The notes under the pieces: model-generated | What the model was told of the DNA's origin: nothing | Database searches by the model: none | The model's input: the letters and a program-made list of their open reading frames with translations, nothing else | DNA from: Elusimicrobiota bacterium | GTDB taxonomy: Bacteria; Elusimicrobiota; Elusimicrobia; UBA1565; UBA9628 | Length of the DNA: 19,971 nucleotides | NCBI GenBank assembly: GCA_028869495.1 | Contig: JAGWRY010000189.1 | Location: forward strand, 1 to 19,971 | Reading direction: 5' to 3' | In this document: in pieces, positions 1 to 7,179 of the stretch | Position numbering within the stretch: position 1 is the stretch's first letter | How the letters are laid out: each line of letters begins with the position of its first letter | Program-made: the position numbers and the translations under genes

Positions 1-405
1 ATGCTGACGACGCTGTCGACGCTGATCGAGTCCGGCGTCAGCATCCTGAACGCGATCACGGTCCTCGAGGGCGTGTTCGCCAACAACATCATCTTCAAGC
101 GCGTGCTCGCCGCGGTCAAGAACGACGTCGCCAGCGGCAAGTCGATCTCGCAGTCGTTCAAGAAGACCGGGGCCCTGCCGAATCTCGTCACCGAGATGAT
201 GTTCATGGGCGAGGAGTCGGGCAAGCTCCCGGACATGCTGGTCACGCTGTCCGGCTTCTACAAGGAGCAGATCGACCAGTTCACGCGCCGGTTCAACGCC
301 GTCATCGAGCCGCTGATGGTCGTCGGCATCGGCGCGATCGTCGGCGTGATCGTGCTCGCGGTCTTCATGCCGATCTTCAAGCTGTCGACGATGGGGGGAC
401 ATTGA
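1..405 (+). CDS. GspF/PilC-family inner-membrane platform protein, C-terminal part (5' end outside window)
   Basis: The reading frame is open at the left edge, so the ATG at position 1 is probably internal. The 134 visible residues form the second GspF repeat of the polytopic platform protein that connects the cytoplasmic ATPase to pilin assembly in type II secretion and type IV pilus systems. The sequence shows the family's typical pattern: a helical domain with the block MMFMGEESGKLPDML at residues 66-80, then FYKEQI, then an IEPLMVVGIGAIVG membrane segment (about 102-124) ending in PIFKL. The family is usually about 400 residues, so roughly the last third is present. It ends 1 nt before the first pilin gene, so the two are surely co-transcribed. 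The pseudopilin gene order that follows favours GspF over PilC, but the fragment alone does not decide this. Confidence 0.9.
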   Translation: MLTTLSTLIESGVSILNAITVLEGVFANNIIFKRVLAAVKNDVASGKSISQSFKKTGALPNLVTEMMFMGEESGKLPDMLVTLSGFYKEQIDQFTRRFNAVIEPLMVVGIGAIVGVIVLAVFMPIFKLSTMGGH

Positions 406-406
406 G

Positions 407-961
407 ATGAGACCGCGCGGCGAGAAGGGCTTCACCCTGATCGAGCTGATCGTCGTCTGCATGATCATCGCGACGCTCGCCGCGTTCGCGGTCCCCCAGT
501 ACCTGCGCACGACCGAGACGAACCGCTTCGACGACGCCGTCGCGACCGTCAACCAGATCGGCACGACGAACAAGATGTTCGCGCTCGACCACGGCGGCGT
601 CTACGTCAACGGGACCTTGAACACCTCCGGCTGCGGCTGCACGGCGACGACCTGCCAGGGCTACAGCGTCCCCACGTCGGGCACCTTCGGGACGGCCTGC
701 GCCCTCGTCTGCTGCAACTATCTTTCGGACCAGAGCTGGAACACCAAGTCCTACGTCTTCCACGTCTGCGACCCGGCTTCGGGCAGCGGCGGCACGGGCT
801 GCGGCACCGCCTGCTCGGGCAGCACGCAGATCGTCGCGTCCGCCGTCCGCGCCGGCGGCACGCCGACGGCCTTCAGCCCCTACTCGACGTGGCAGATCAA
901 CATGAACGAGGCCGGAACCATCTGTGCGACAGGAACGAGCGCCCCGACGCCGACGTATTGA
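407..961 (+). CDS. Type IV pilin-like / GspG-like major pseudopilin, cysteine-rich
   Basis: This 184-residue protein has a class III prepilin signal: short basic leader, predicted prepilin-peptidase cleavage after Gly8, then FTLIELIVV with Phe at +1 and the conserved Glu at +5 (Glu13). A hydrophobic helix runs to about residue 31 and includes the AVPQY proline typical of PilA/GspG. The protein should sit in the inner membrane and be built into a pseudopilus or pilus. The exported part is unusual, with ten cysteines after the helix, including GCGC near 75 and VCC near 103, in a Gly/Ser/Thr-rich context. I see no clear GspG calcium-loop motif. The ATG at 407 directly follows the platform gene, and a G-rich stretch at 392-398 could serve as ribosome binding site. 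Major pseudopilin is inferred from position; a minor pilin role is possible. Confidence 0.85.
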   Translation: MRPRGEKGFTLIELIVVCMIIATLAAFAVPQYLRTTETNRFDDAVATVNQIGTTNKMFALDHGGVYVNGTLNTSGCGCTATTCQGYSVPTSGTFGTACALVCCNYLSDQSWNTKSYVFHVCDPASGSGGTGCGTACSGSTQIVASAVRAGGTPTAFSPYSTWQINMNEAGTICATGTSAPTPTY

Positions 962-1493
962 GGCCGCCTCCGGCCGGGCCGGCTACACGCTGGTCGAGGT
1001 CCTGCTGGCGACCTTGATCGCCTGCGTGATGGTCACGACCGTGTTCAGCGTCAGCCTCACCACGCGCCGAGACCTCTCGCACAACGACCGCCGCCTGGTG
1101 GCCAACCAGATCGCGCGCACCGTGACCGCGCGCCTGGCCAACTACGTCTCCGCCTGTTGCAACGGCTCGGGCTGCGACGGGACCGGCGGCTCGCCGACCT
1201 GCACTCTGCCGGGCCCGAACGCCGCCAACACGACCAACCGCTGGTCCTTCACCGACACCGCCCACCAGATCTACGACAGCTGCGGCGGCAGCGCCGGCAC
1301 CAGCGGCAACTGCTACGCGCTGCAGAGCGGCATCGAGCACTACATCACCGGCACCGGGATCATCCCCGACTATTTCGGGAAGGCGCCGTACAAAGCGTAC
1401 GTCCTGTACAGCCTCAACTACTTCAGCGCCGGCGCGGCGCCGAGCTTCTCGCAGAGCGTCAGCGTCCACTGGGCCGAGCCCAACGACCAATGA
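924..1493 (+). CDS. Prepilin-like protein, GspI-like minor pseudopilin
   Basis: The 189-residue protein has a class III prepilin signal with predicted cleavage after Gly20, followed by YTLVEVLLATLIA (Glu25 at +5) and a membrane helix. The 20-residue leader is long and arginine-rich. The GTG at 924 is the only ordinary start codon in frame between the upstream gene body and the cleavage site, which makes the gene overlap its neighbour by 38 nt; an ATT at 957 would give a shorter leader but is a rare start. The exported part has six cysteines, three in a CCNGSGC cluster near 77-83. Lying between the G-like and J-like genes suggests a GspI (or PilV-like) minor pseudopilin of the tip complex. That assignment is inferred from gene order and the N-terminus only. 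Confidence 0.8.
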   Translation: MRQERAPRRRRIEAASGRAGYTLVEVLLATLIACVMVTTVFSVSLTTRRDLSHNDRRLVANQIARTVTARLANYVSACCNGSGCDGTGGSPTCTLPGPNAANTTNRWSFTDTAHQIYDSCGGSAGTSGNCYALQSGIEHYITGTGIIPDYFGKAPYKAYVLYSLNYFSAGAAPSFSQSVSVHWAEPNDQ

Positions 1494-2164
1494 CAAGAGC
1501 CCGGAGCGGCTTCACGCTGATCGAGCTGATCGTCGCCCTCGGCCTCTCGTCGGCGGTGCTGATCGCGATCTACGCCCTGCTGGCGTCGATGGTCAAGTTC
1601 CAAGTCGAGGGCGCGCGCCAGGGCACGATCGAGAGCTGGTCGATCGCCGGCGTGACCACGATGGACCAGGAGATCGAGACGGCCAACGCCCTCGTCTATC
1701 CGTCCGTCGACGGCGCCTCGGCGGACTCGATCATGGTCTGCCAGAACTGGTCCTACGAGAGCGGCGGCGCGACGACGGGCGCGGCGATGAACCCGAGCGC
1801 CAACACCTACACGATCGCGTACTGCTACGACAGCGCGAACAAGCGCCTGATGAAGTCGCGCGCCGCCAGCGGCTACGGCGAGATGACCGGCTGCCCCGCG
1901 AAGGGGACGGCGCCGGCGGCGTGCACGACCGGCAACGCCTACAACTACACGGTGATCGCCACCAACGTCAACCGCCTGAACGGCGCCAACATCTTCACCC
2001 GCGACGACGCGATCAACGGGGCCTGGGTCCAGTACGTGGTCGGCGACACGGCCACCGGCAGCCTGGCTCCCGGCGCGGGCAATCCGCAGATGGTCAACGC
2101 GAAGTACATGACCTTCGACTTCCGCATCCCGATGACGCGTCCTTACGCGAACAGCTTCGACTGA
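1490..2164 (+). CDS. Prepilin-like protein, GspJ/PilW-like minor pseudopilin
   Basis: The 224-residue protein has a textbook prepilin leader: MTRARSG, cleavage after Gly7, then FTLIELIVALGLSSAVL with Glu12 at +5. The LIELIVALGLSS-type helix resembles GspJ/PilW proteins, which are longer than the other minor pseudopilins, as here. Only four cysteines lie in the exported domain. The ATG at 1490 overlaps the previous stop as ATGA, so translation is probably coupled. It sits third in the G-I-J-K-like series. The role as a tip-complex pseudopilin follows from family and position; the C-terminal domain has no motif I can name. Confidence 0.82.
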   Translation: MTRARSGFTLIELIVALGLSSAVLIAIYALLASMVKFQVEGARQGTIESWSIAGVTTMDQEIETANALVYPSVDGASADSIMVCQNWSYESGGATTGAAMNPSANTYTIAYCYDSANKRLMKSRAASGYGEMTGCPAKGTAPAACTTGNAYNYTVIATNVNRLNGANIFTRDDAINGAWVQYVVGDTATGSLAPGAGNPQMVNAKYMTFDFRIPMTRPYANSFD

Positions 2165-2574
2165 TGCTCCGACTGAACCGGCGCGGCGACGTCCTCCTTC
2201 ACGTGGTGGTGACCGGCGCGATCGTCGCGCTGATCAGCGCTCTCGTGCTGCGCATGGCCATGATGCGCTACGGCGTGACCGCGCGCGCGCGCCAGGCGAC
2301 CACGGACCTGCGCGACGACCAGGGCGTCCTCAACGCGGCCCTGTCGACCTGGGCGGCCAACAGCGGCAACGTCTGCTCGGGCGCTCCCACGGCCACCGGG
2401 GTGGCCTGCAACGGCGGCTGCTCGACGAACTCCTGCGGATGCTCCTGCCTCTGCAAGAACGGCACCGTCGAGCTGGACGTCAGCTGTCCGGCGCCGACCG
2501 GCTCCTGGCCCGCCTGCGGACAGTGCACGACGAGCATCAAGACGCTCAACAACCTCGGCGGCGCGCCGTTCTAG
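2164..2574 (+). CDS. Small GspK/PilX-like minor pseudopilin with dense cysteine cluster
   Basis: This 136-residue protein starts at an ATG overlapping the previous stop by one base (TGATG). Its N-terminus is basic (MLRLNRRG) and followed at once by a hydrophobic helix DVLLHVVVTGAIVALISALV, with a potential prepilin-peptidase site after Gly8. Position +5 is His13 rather than Glu. Lack of Glu5 is a hallmark of GspK, the pseudopilus tip subunit, so this is probably the K-like member of the operon, although it is far shorter than typical GspK. The C-terminal half holds ten cysteines in 51 residues (71, 82, 86, 91, 93, 95, 97, 108, 118, 121), with four in the alternating run CGCSCLC. This could be a disulfide-knotted or metal-binding tip. 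No family beyond the pilin-like N-terminus is recognised. Confidence 0.7.
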   Translation: MLRLNRRGDVLLHVVVTGAIVALISALVLRMAMMRYGVTARARQATTDLRDDQGVLNAALSTWAANSGNVCSGAPTATGVACNGGCSTNSCGCSCLCKNGTVELDVSCPAPTGSWPACGQCTTSIKTLNNLGGAPF

Positions 2575-2578
2575 ACGC

Positions 2579-3358
2579 GTGAAGACGCTGATCGTCACCG
2601 CCGACGACTTCGGCGACTCCGCGGCCGTCAACGAGGCGGTCCTGCGCGCCTACCGGCAAGGGCTCCTGCGCTTCGCGAGCCTGATGGTGCGGCGTCCGGC
2701 CGCGGCCGAGGCGGCGGCGCTGGCGCGCGCGGAGCCGGGGCTCGGCGTCGGCCTGCACCTGGAGCTCTGCGCCGAGGCGCCGGCGCGGGCGGGACTGCGC
2801 TACGCGTTCTCGCCCGCCGCGCGCGCCGGCCTCGAGGGAGAGATCCGCTCGCAGATCGAGGCCCTGCTGGCCCTCGGGATCAGGCCGACGCACGTCGACG
2901 GGCACATGAACGTCCACGTGCATCCGGTCGTCTTCCCGGCCCTGTGCCGGCTCGCGCGCGAGTACAAGATCCCGCGCGTGCGCCTTCCGCGCGGCGAACG
3001 GGGCCCGAACCTCGCCTACCCGTCTCCCGAGCCGCGCCTGCCGCGCCTGCTGCTGGCCGGGGTCTTCGACGCGCTCGCCGCGGCGCTGGCCGGCTCGGCG
3101 CGCGGGCTCGAGGTGCCGACGACCTGGGGACTCCTGCGCTCCGGGCGCATGAGCGAGGATTACGTCGTCTGGCTGCTCGGGCGCCTTCCGGAGGGGACGA
3201 CCGAGCTCTACTTCCATCCGCACGCGGACCCCGCGACGGCCGTCTCGGACGGCCGCACGACGCCGACGCACCAGTCCTACAGCGAGCTGGAGACTTTGCT
3301 CAGCCCCCGGGTGCGCCGCGCGCTCGAGGAGTCGGGCGCGCGTCTGCGCGCGGCCTAG
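2579..3358 (+). CDS. hpnK: YdjC/ChbG-family carbohydrate deacetylase, HpnK (hopanoid side chain)
   Basis: The 259-residue protein belongs to the YdjC/ChbG polysaccharide-deacetylase-like fold. The metal and catalytic motifs are intact: TADDFGD (Asp9, Asp10), GLHLE (His60), and THVDGHMNVHVHP (His105, Asp107, His109, His113, His115), plus YFHPHADP near 211-218. In hopanoid producers HpnK removes the acetyl group from N-acetylglucosaminyl-bacteriohopanetetrol to give the glucosamine form. The HpnK assignment rests on hpnL, hpnI and hpnJ lying next door; alone, ChbG-like chitooligosaccharide deacetylase would be equally possible. The GTG start at 2579 lies 4 nt after the last pseudopilin gene with no visible Shine-Dalgarno, so it may be read through from the pilin operon. 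Its stop codon overlaps the hpnL stop on the other strand. Confidence 0.85.
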   Translation: MKTLIVTADDFGDSAAVNEAVLRAYRQGLLRFASLMVRRPAAAEAAALARAEPGLGVGLHLELCAEAPARAGLRYAFSPAARAGLEGEIRSQIEALLALGIRPTHVDGHMNVHVHPVVFPALCRLAREYKIPRVRLPRGERGPNLAYPSPEPRLPRLLLAGVFDALAAALAGSARGLEVPTTWGLLRSGRMSEDYVVWLLGRLPEGTTELYFHPHADPATAVSDGRTTPTHQSYSELETLLSPRVRRALEESGARLRAA

Positions 3359-4320
3359 GCCTTCTGCGCGCGGCGCTGGTGCGCCGCGTACAACGACAGC
3401 CCGAGCGCGGCCCAGCACAGCTCGCGCACGTGGCGCACGACGCCGACCGTGAAGCCCATCTCGGCCGGCAGGCCGAACGCCGCGAAGATCGCGGCCTTGC
3501 CGGCCTCCTGGGTGCCGATCTTGGCCGGGACCCAGAAGGCGAGCGCGTCCACCAAGTTCGACAGGAACTCGATCGACAGCGCCGTCATCGGCGAGACGGG
3601 CAGGCGCAGGAAGTGGCAGATCAGCCAGACCTCCGCCGCGCCCCAGGTGTAGCCGAGCATGAAGAAGCCGATCGAGCCGAACAGGCGGAACGGGTGGCGG
3701 ACCAGGTAGCGCTTGAGCAGCGCGCGCACCGGCGCGCTCGACGCGACGGCCTCCGGGAAGCGGCGCTCGAGCCAGGCCGGCGGCTCCATCAGCAGGAGCG
3801 AGACTCCCAGCACGATCCCGAACAGGATCCCGCCGACGCCGAAGGCGCCCAGGGTCGCCTCGCGGGCGTGGAACTCGAAGAGGCGCGCGTGCAGCAGGTA
3901 GCCGATGCCGCTGATGATGAAGAAGGCCTGGCCGACCGACTGCGTGACCTTGGCGACCAGCACGCTCGTGATCTTGACCTCCTTCGGGAGGGTGCTGTCG
4001 AGCATGCCGGGACGCACGAACTCCCCGCCCATCTGCGCGCTCGGCGTCAGGTAGTTGACCCCGTCGCCGGCGATGCGCACGCGCACGAGGTCCCAGAAGC
4101 GCGTGCCCCCGGAGGTCTCCGGCTGGAAGGCCAGCTTCCAGGCCGTCGCGTTGAGCATGTGGTCGAAGATCTGGAAGGGGAGGATGACCGCGAAGCCCCA
4201 GCCGAACAGCTCCAAATGATGCCAAACGCGCGCCGGGTTGAAGGCCCAGAGCAGGTACAGGAAGGTCGCGGCGCCGATCGCGAGCACGACGCGCGTGAAG
4301 TGGCGCTTGAACCGGCTCAC
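3355..4320 (-). CDS. hpnL: HpnL-like integral membrane protein (LPG-synthase TM / UPF0104 family)
   Basis: The 321-residue protein is strongly hydrophobic, with about seven to eight predicted membrane segments. It carries the family signatures GDGVNYLTPSAQMGGEFVR at residues 85-103 and VPAKIGTQEAG at 264-274. This is the membrane domain also found in lysylphosphatidylglycerol synthases/flippases, here without the C-terminal aminoacyl-transferase domain. In hopanoid gene clusters the same protein is called HpnL; its biochemical role is not established, and transport or flipping of a modified lipid is a common guess. It starts at GTG with a GGAG ribosome binding site 6 nt upstream (4327-4330), 30 nt after hpnI. 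It is therefore the last gene of hpnJ-hpnI-hpnL. Its TAG stop lies inside the same CTAG as the hpnK stop. Confidence 0.85.
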   Translation of the reverse strand: MSRFKRHFTRVVLAIGAATFLYLLWAFNPARVWHHLELFGWGFAVILPFQIFDHMLNATAWKLAFQPETSGGTRFWDLVRVRIAGDGVNYLTPSAQMGGEFVRPGMLDSTLPKEVKITSVLVAKVTQSVGQAFFIISGIGYLLHARLFEFHAREATLGAFGVGGILFGIVLGVSLLLMEPPAWLERRFPEAVASSAPVRALLKRYLVRHPFRLFGSIGFFMLGYTWGAAEVWLICHFLRLPVSPMTALSIEFLSNLVDALAFWVPAKIGTQEAGKAAIFAAFGLPAEMGFTVGVVRHVRELCWAALGLSLYAAHQRRAQKA

Positions 4321-4350
4321 GCGGCGCTCCGGACGGGGTCGCCGGGCACG

Positions 4351-5589
4351 CTACGGCTCGACCGGGACGGGGGCGCGCAGGGCGGCGGGGACGGGCGTCA
4401 GGCGGCCCTGCGGCTGGACCTCGTAGTCCTCGCCGCGCCAGTGCACGCGCGTCGAGCCCCAGCCGGCCGTCCAGGCCGCGAAGGCGAGCCACTCGGCCAG
4501 CGGGAGGAGCAGCAGCGCGCGCGCCGGCTGGCGGCCGCCGAGGCCGGCGCCGGACCCGGCGAGCGCGGCGCCGAGGTCGAGGCTCGCGGAAGCCTTCGCG
4601 GCCCAGATCGCGCCGAGCAGCGCCAGCGTCAGGGGGTCGGGGCCCAGCAGGACGGCCTTCAGCGTCAGCAGGGTGAAGCCGTGCTCGACGACGCTGGCCG
4701 CGTAGCCGGCGGGCTGGCAGACGCGGATCGTCCTCGCCCAGCGCACCAGGTGGCGGAAGTGCTCGGCGGCGCCGCGGATGTCGGGGACGCTCTCGACGGC
4801 GCCGGCGGAGATCTCGATCCTCCAGCCCGCCTCGCGGATCGACTCGCCGAGCCAGAAGTCGTCGGCGATGTGGTCGGCGAGGTTCGCGAAGGCGCCGCTC
4901 GCCTCGAACGCGGCGCGGCGGACCATCATCGCCGCGCCCATCGCGAAGCGCATCCCGCAGGAGGCCGCGGCCATCGCCCGCGGCAGGAAGCTCGCGTTGA
5001 TCGACAGCGCCTCCAGGTGGCCCCAGAGCCCGTGCGAGCCCGTCGCCTCGTAGAACGACGTGACGAGGCCGACCGCGGGGTCCGCGAACGGGGCGGCCAT
5101 GCGGCTGAGCAGGTCGGGGAGGGCCAGGACGTCGCAGTCCGACATCAGCAGGAGGTCGTATTTGGCGAACGGGTAGGCGTTGGCCATGTTGTTGACCTTC
5201 GGGTTGTAGCCGATGCGGTTGCGGGAGACGACGACCTCCATGTCGACGCCGGGGAAGTCCCTCTTCAGCCGCGAGACGACGGCCAGCGCGGGGTCCTCCG
5301 GGGACTGCAGGCAGAACAGCAGCTGGAAGCACGGATAGTCCTGGCGGCAGAAGCTGGCCAGGTTCTCGTAGAGGCCCGCCTCGGCCCCCTTGAGCGGCTT
5401 GAGGACGGTGACGGGAGGCAGAGGCTTGAGCGCCGGGCGCCGGCGCAGGGCGCCCAGCAGGCGGCGTCCCAGGACGGCCGTGACCGGCGCGAAGGCCAGC
5501 GTGAAGAGCCCCGCGACCGTCGCGAAGCCGCCGAAGGCCTCGCGCAGGAGCGCCGCGCCGCGCGTCAACGCCGCCGGGTGCGCGAGCAT
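4351..5589 (-). CDS. hpnI: HpnI-like membrane glycosyltransferase (ceramide glucosyltransferase family, GT21 type)
   Basis: The 412-residue protein has an N-terminal membrane segment (about 20-42), a GT-A catalytic domain and further hydrophobic segments after residue 300. Visible motifs are VTVLKPLKG (60-68), NPKVNNM (129-135), the metal-binding MSDCDV (149-154), HIADDFWLG (240-248) and HLVRWART (280-287). This is the D-D-D-(Q/R)xxRW layout of ceramide glucosyltransferase relatives, with His in the Q/R position. In hopanoid clusters HpnI attaches N-acetylglucosamine to bacteriohopanetetrol. True ceramide glucosylation is an alternative, but the adjacent hpnJ, hpnK and hpnL argue for hopanoid. 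The ATG at 5589 lies 7 nt after hpnJ, so the two are co-transcribed; no clear ribosome binding site precedes it. Confidence 0.87.
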   Translation of the reverse strand: MLAHPAALTRGAALLREAFGGFATVAGLFTLAFAPVTAVLGRRLLGALRRRPALKPLPPVTVLKPLKGAEAGLYENLASFCRQDYPCFQLLFCLQSPEDPALAVVSRLKRDFPGVDMEVVVSRNRIGYNPKVNNMANAYPFAKYDLLLMSDCDVLALPDLLSRMAAPFADPAVGLVTSFYEATGSHGLWGHLEALSINASFLPRAMAAASCGMRFAMGAAMMVRRAAFEASGAFANLADHIADDFWLGESIREAGWRIEISAGAVESVPDIRGAAEHFRHLVRWARTIRVCQPAGYAASVVEHGFTLLTLKAVLLGPDPLTLALLGAIWAAKASASLDLGAALAGSGAGLGGRQPARALLLLPLAEWLAFAAWTAGWGSTRVHWRGEDYEVQPQGRLTPVPAALRAPVPVEP

Positions 5590-5596
5590 GGGCCGC

Positions 5597-7078
5597 TCAG
5601 GCGGCGACCGGTTCCTTTTCCGCCTTCGCCGCCGGGGCCGCGACGCGCGACTCCGCCGGCGCCTGGCGCCCGCGCAGGTAGTCGAGGAACTCCCGGCCCT
5701 CGCGCAGCCGGCGGCGGCGCTCGACGGGGTCCTTCAGCATCGCCTTCAGCATGCGCAGGATCGGCGTCGGGCGCGCGTAGAACTTCGAGTAGAAGCGCTT
5801 GACGCCCGCCTCGATGTCGGAGGCCGACAGGTGTGGGTAGCGGATCGCCGCGGACTGCGTGCCGTCGTTGCGGACCAGCAGGGACTCGTCGTACCACTTG
5901 TTGGTCATCGCCTGTCGGTAGAGCTCGGTGCCGGGGTAGGCGGCGGCCAGCGAGACCTGGATCGTGTCGACGTTCAGCGCGCAGGCGAACTTGATCGACT
6001 CCTCGATCGTCTCCTTCGTCTCTCCGGGCAGGCCGAGGATGAAGGTGCCGTGGATCACGATGCCGAGCTTGCGGCAGTTCCGCGTGAACTCGCGGGCGAT
6101 GTCGACGCGCACGCCCTTCTTGATGTTGTTGAGGATCTGCTGGTTGCCGGACTCGTAGCCGACCAGCAGGAGGCGCAGGCCGTTCTCCTTGAAGATCTTC
6201 AGGTACTCGTAGGGGACGTTCGCGCGGGAGTTGCAGGACCAGGTGATCCCCAGCCTGCCCAGCCCCTTCGCGATCTCGGCGGCCCGCGTCAGGTCCGCCG
6301 TGAAGGTGTCGTCGTCGAAGAAGAATTCCTTGACCTGCGGGAACATCTCCTTGGCGCGGGCCATCTCCGCGATCACGGCCGACGCGGACTTGGTCCGGTA
6401 GACGTGCCCGCCGACCGTCTGCGGCCACAGGCAGAACGAGCAGCGCGCCGGACAGCCGCGGCCCGTGTAGAGGGAAAGGTACGGGTGCTTCAGGTAGCCG
6501 ATGTAGTAGTTCTCGATCTTCAGGTCGCGCTTGTAGACGTCCAGGACCGACGGCAGGGCGTCCATGTCCTCGATCAGCGTCCGGTCCGGGTTGTGGACGA
6601 TCTCGCCGTCCTTGGCGCGGAAGGACAAGCCCGCGATCTCCGCGTACGGGCGGCCCTCGGCGACCTCCTTCAGCGTATAGTCGAACTCCTCGCGACCGAC
6701 GAAGTCCAGGACCGGCGCGGCCTTCAGCGACTCCTCGGGCAGGACCGCGACGTGCGCGCCGACGAAGCCGATGCGCATCTCCGGGTTGCGGGCCTTCAGC
6801 GCCTCGGCGACCTTCGCGTCGTTGTCGAAAGAGGGGGTCGAGGTGTGGATCACGCACAGCTCGAAGCCTCGGGCCCGGCGCAGGACCTCCTCGAGGTCGA
6901 GGTCGTCGGCCGGGGCGTCGATCAGCTTGGAGTTGGGGATCAGCGCCGCCGGCTGGGCCAGCCAGGTCGGGAACCAGAAGGAGCGGATCTCGCGCCGCGC
7001 CTGGTAGCGGGCGCCGGCGCCGCCGTCGAATCCCTCGAACGAGGGGGGGTTCAGGAACAGCGTGCGCATCGTGGCCAT
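5597..7078 (-). CDS. hpnJ: HpnJ-like B12-binding radical SAM enzyme (hopanoid cyclitol ether formation)
   Basis: The 493-residue protein has an N-terminal cobalamin-binding-like domain (about 1-150) and a radical SAM core with TGRGCPARCSFCLWPQTVGG at 205-224. Cys209, Cys213 and Cys216 form the CxxxCxxC that holds the SAM-binding [4Fe-4S] cluster. The CLWPQTVGG run after the cluster is, to my knowledge, characteristic of HpnJ. In hopanoid producers HpnJ is needed to turn bacteriohopanetetrol-glucosamine into the cyclitol ether. The C-terminus ends in an Ala/Glu/Lys tail of low complexity. The ATG at 7078 has a GGAG 5 nt upstream and an extended -10 promoter further up, making this the first gene of hpnJ-hpnI-hpnL. 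It is the strongest single piece of evidence that the cluster is hopanoid-related. Confidence 0.92.
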   Translation of the reverse strand: MATMRTLFLNPPSFEGFDGGAGARYQARREIRSFWFPTWLAQPAALIPNSKLIDAPADDLDLEEVLRRARGFELCVIHTSTPSFDNDAKVAEALKARNPEMRIGFVGAHVAVLPEESLKAAPVLDFVGREEFDYTLKEVAEGRPYAEIAGLSFRAKDGEIVHNPDRTLIEDMDALPSVLDVYKRDLKIENYYIGYLKHPYLSLYTGRGCPARCSFCLWPQTVGGHVYRTKSASAVIAEMARAKEMFPQVKEFFFDDDTFTADLTRAAEIAKGLGRLGITWSCNSRANVPYEYLKIFKENGLRLLLVGYESGNQQILNNIKKGVRVDIAREFTRNCRKLGIVIHGTFILGLPGETKETIEESIKFACALNVDTIQVSLAAAYPGTELYRQAMTNKWYDESLLVRNDGTQSAAIRYPHLSASDIEAGVKRFYSKFYARPTPILRMLKAMLKDPVERRRRLREGREFLDYLRGRQAPAESRVAAPAAKAEKEPVAA

Positions 7079-7117
7079 CGAGTCTCCGTGAGAGGGTCCG
7101 AAATGGCGAAAATCGAC

Positions 7118-7140
7118 GCGTTATTTTACCAAAAAAACGC
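7118..7140. promoter_or_regulatory. Inverted repeat over the hpnJ -10 region
   Basis: GCGTTATTTT (7118-7127) and AAAAAAACGC (7131-7140) pair at nine of ten positions around a 3-nt centre. The repeat contains the hpnJ extended -10 element. It could be an operator or simply an A/T-rich promoter with chance symmetry; there is no T-tract where a terminator would need one. Confidence 0.4.
7123..7131 (-). promoter_or_regulatory. Extended -10 promoter of hpnJ-hpnI-hpnL
   Basis: On the minus strand the sequence reads TGGTAAAAT, an extended -10 (TGN plus TANNNT), preceded by seven T. No -35 resembling TTGACA lies 17 bp upstream. The predicted start near 7116 gives a leader of about 37 nt carrying the GGAG at 7084-7087. 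The identical nine bases precede uvrA. Confidence 0.6.
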
Positions 7141-7163
7141 TCCTGGCGGACGCCGGGTCCATC

Positions 7164-7172
7164 TGTTAGACT
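7164..7172 (+). promoter_or_regulatory. Extended -10 promoter of the secreted peptidase gene
   Basis: TGTTAGACT fits the TGNTANNNT pattern. A start seven bases downstream falls at 7179-7180, which is the ATG itself, so the transcript would be leaderless or nearly so. The AAAGGG directly touching the ATG is too close to act as a normal ribosome binding site. Confidence 0.5.
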
Positions 7173-7179
7173 GAAAGGG

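Noticed and set aside
2546..5802. Very long open frames opposite or out of frame with hpnK, hpnL and hpnI (over 900 codons on both strands)
   Set aside because: They are rich in Arg, Ala, Gly and Pro, have no domain motifs, and arise because the GC-rich codons of real genes rarely give stops in other frames. The same applies to long shadow frames over uvrA, nadB and the ceramidase-like gene.
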